Shown: piece after piece, positions 29,810 through 30,000 of the stretch
Numbering within the stretch: position 1 is the stretch's first letter
How the letters are laid out: the number at the start of each line of letters is the position of its first letter
Source: Symbiodinium natans
Taxonomy: Eukaryota; Sar; Dinophyceae; Suessiales; Symbiodiniaceae
Direction of reading: 5' to 3'
Assembly: GCA_905221605.1 (NCBI GenBank)
Contig: CAJNDS010000920.1
Location: 1 to 30,000, forward strand
DNA: 30,000 nt
The notes under the pieces: model-generated
The model's database searches: none
The model's input: only the letters and a program-made list of their open reading frames with translations
Told to the model about the DNA's origin: nothing
Program-made: the position numbers and the translations under genes

Positions 29810-30000
29810 GCCCGAAACTAAGGCTACGTCGGACCTATATGGGTAGGTCTACCCTAGGCCTACGGGTAGCCTATGTACCCTTTTGGCCTATCCGTGGCCT
29901 TCGAGTGGGCTATTGGCAGGCCTCCCTGTAGGCCTACCAGTCGCCTATTGACAGGTACCAGTAGGGCTGTGGACAGCCTACCGGTAGGCCTACCCGTAGG
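29810..30000. repeat. Short palindromic GTAGGCCTAC-type repeats
   Basis: The core TAGGCCTAC recurs every 10-25 bp with variable spacers (ACCGGTAGGCCTACCCGTAGG at the end). The array runs off the window, so its extent is unknown. Confidence 0.8.

Noticed and set aside
29277-29931. Proline-rich and glycine-rich proteins on both strands
   Set aside because: They are translations of the C(n)T tract at 29,441-29,690.
1-30000. CRISPR array
   Set aside because: Repeats are 7-bp telomere-type units or diverged hairpins, without constant repeats and unique spacers of regular length, and the DNA is eukaryotic in style.

Overview
The window looks like nuclear DNA of a eukaryote, most probably a dinoflagellate. 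The reasons are: (i) blocks of the telomere-type repeat TTTAGGG / CCCTAAA scattered through all of 1-27,300 rather than at one end; (ii) very short plus-strand reading-frame islands edged by spliceosomal sites, with GC and apparently GA donors as well as GT; (iii) fold-back insertions that coincide with introns; and (iv) a long non-LTR retrotransposon. Chromerids and other lineages with TTTAGGG telomeres remain possible. No prokaryotic operon, rRNA, convincing tRNA or CRISPR array was seen.

Layout. 1-10,300 and 17,700-27,140 form a mosaic: islands of 10-200 bp that read as coding DNA on the plus strand, separated by telomere-type repeats and fold-back elements. I read these islands as exons of one or more very finely divided plus-strand genes. 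Several runs of neighbouring islands keep reading phase across their proposed introns (3592-4945, 7672-8470, 9034-9245, 22806-22956). The peptides include a C2-domain-like segment (104-738), a stretch of well-formed but unrecognised sequence (3592-8470), several charged, helix-forming pieces (8686, 17897, 18367, 20008, 20707, 22357, 24073), a probable transmembrane exon (20979-21065) and an acidic 220-residue exon (23061-23721) that is partly duplicated downstream. I cannot tell how many genes these belong to, or name any of them.

The most striking pattern is polarity. Inside a proposed intron the G-rich strand (TTTAGGG) lies next to the donor and the C-rich strand (CCCTAAA) next to the acceptor. 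A switch from C-rich to G-rich therefore marks an exon, and a switch from G-rich to C-rich marks the inside of an intron. In several cases the donor itself is the GTTTAG of the repeat. The two strands in one pre-mRNA would be perfectly complementary.

10,344-17,675 is a minus-strand LINE-type retrotransposon bounded by a perfect 19-bp target-site duplication. It carries ORF1 (hydrophobic N-terminus, basic linker, coiled coil) and ORF2 (endonuclease/exonuclease/phosphatase-type endonuclease, reverse transcriptase, CCHC zinc knuckle, RNase H, long C-terminal region). ORF2 is broken by two frameshifts. The element landed inside a fold-back element and contains no telomere-type blocks.

27,140-30,000 differs: fading C-strand repeats, a TA/GA microsatellite, an AT-rich zone, about 1 kb of degenerate tandem repeats with a GGCCCC / TTTAAA core, homopolymer-rich DNA, and a short palindromic GTAGGCCTAC-type repeat running off the end. 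All exon calls are by eye, from splice signals, open frames and phase. They are hypotheses, not transcripts.
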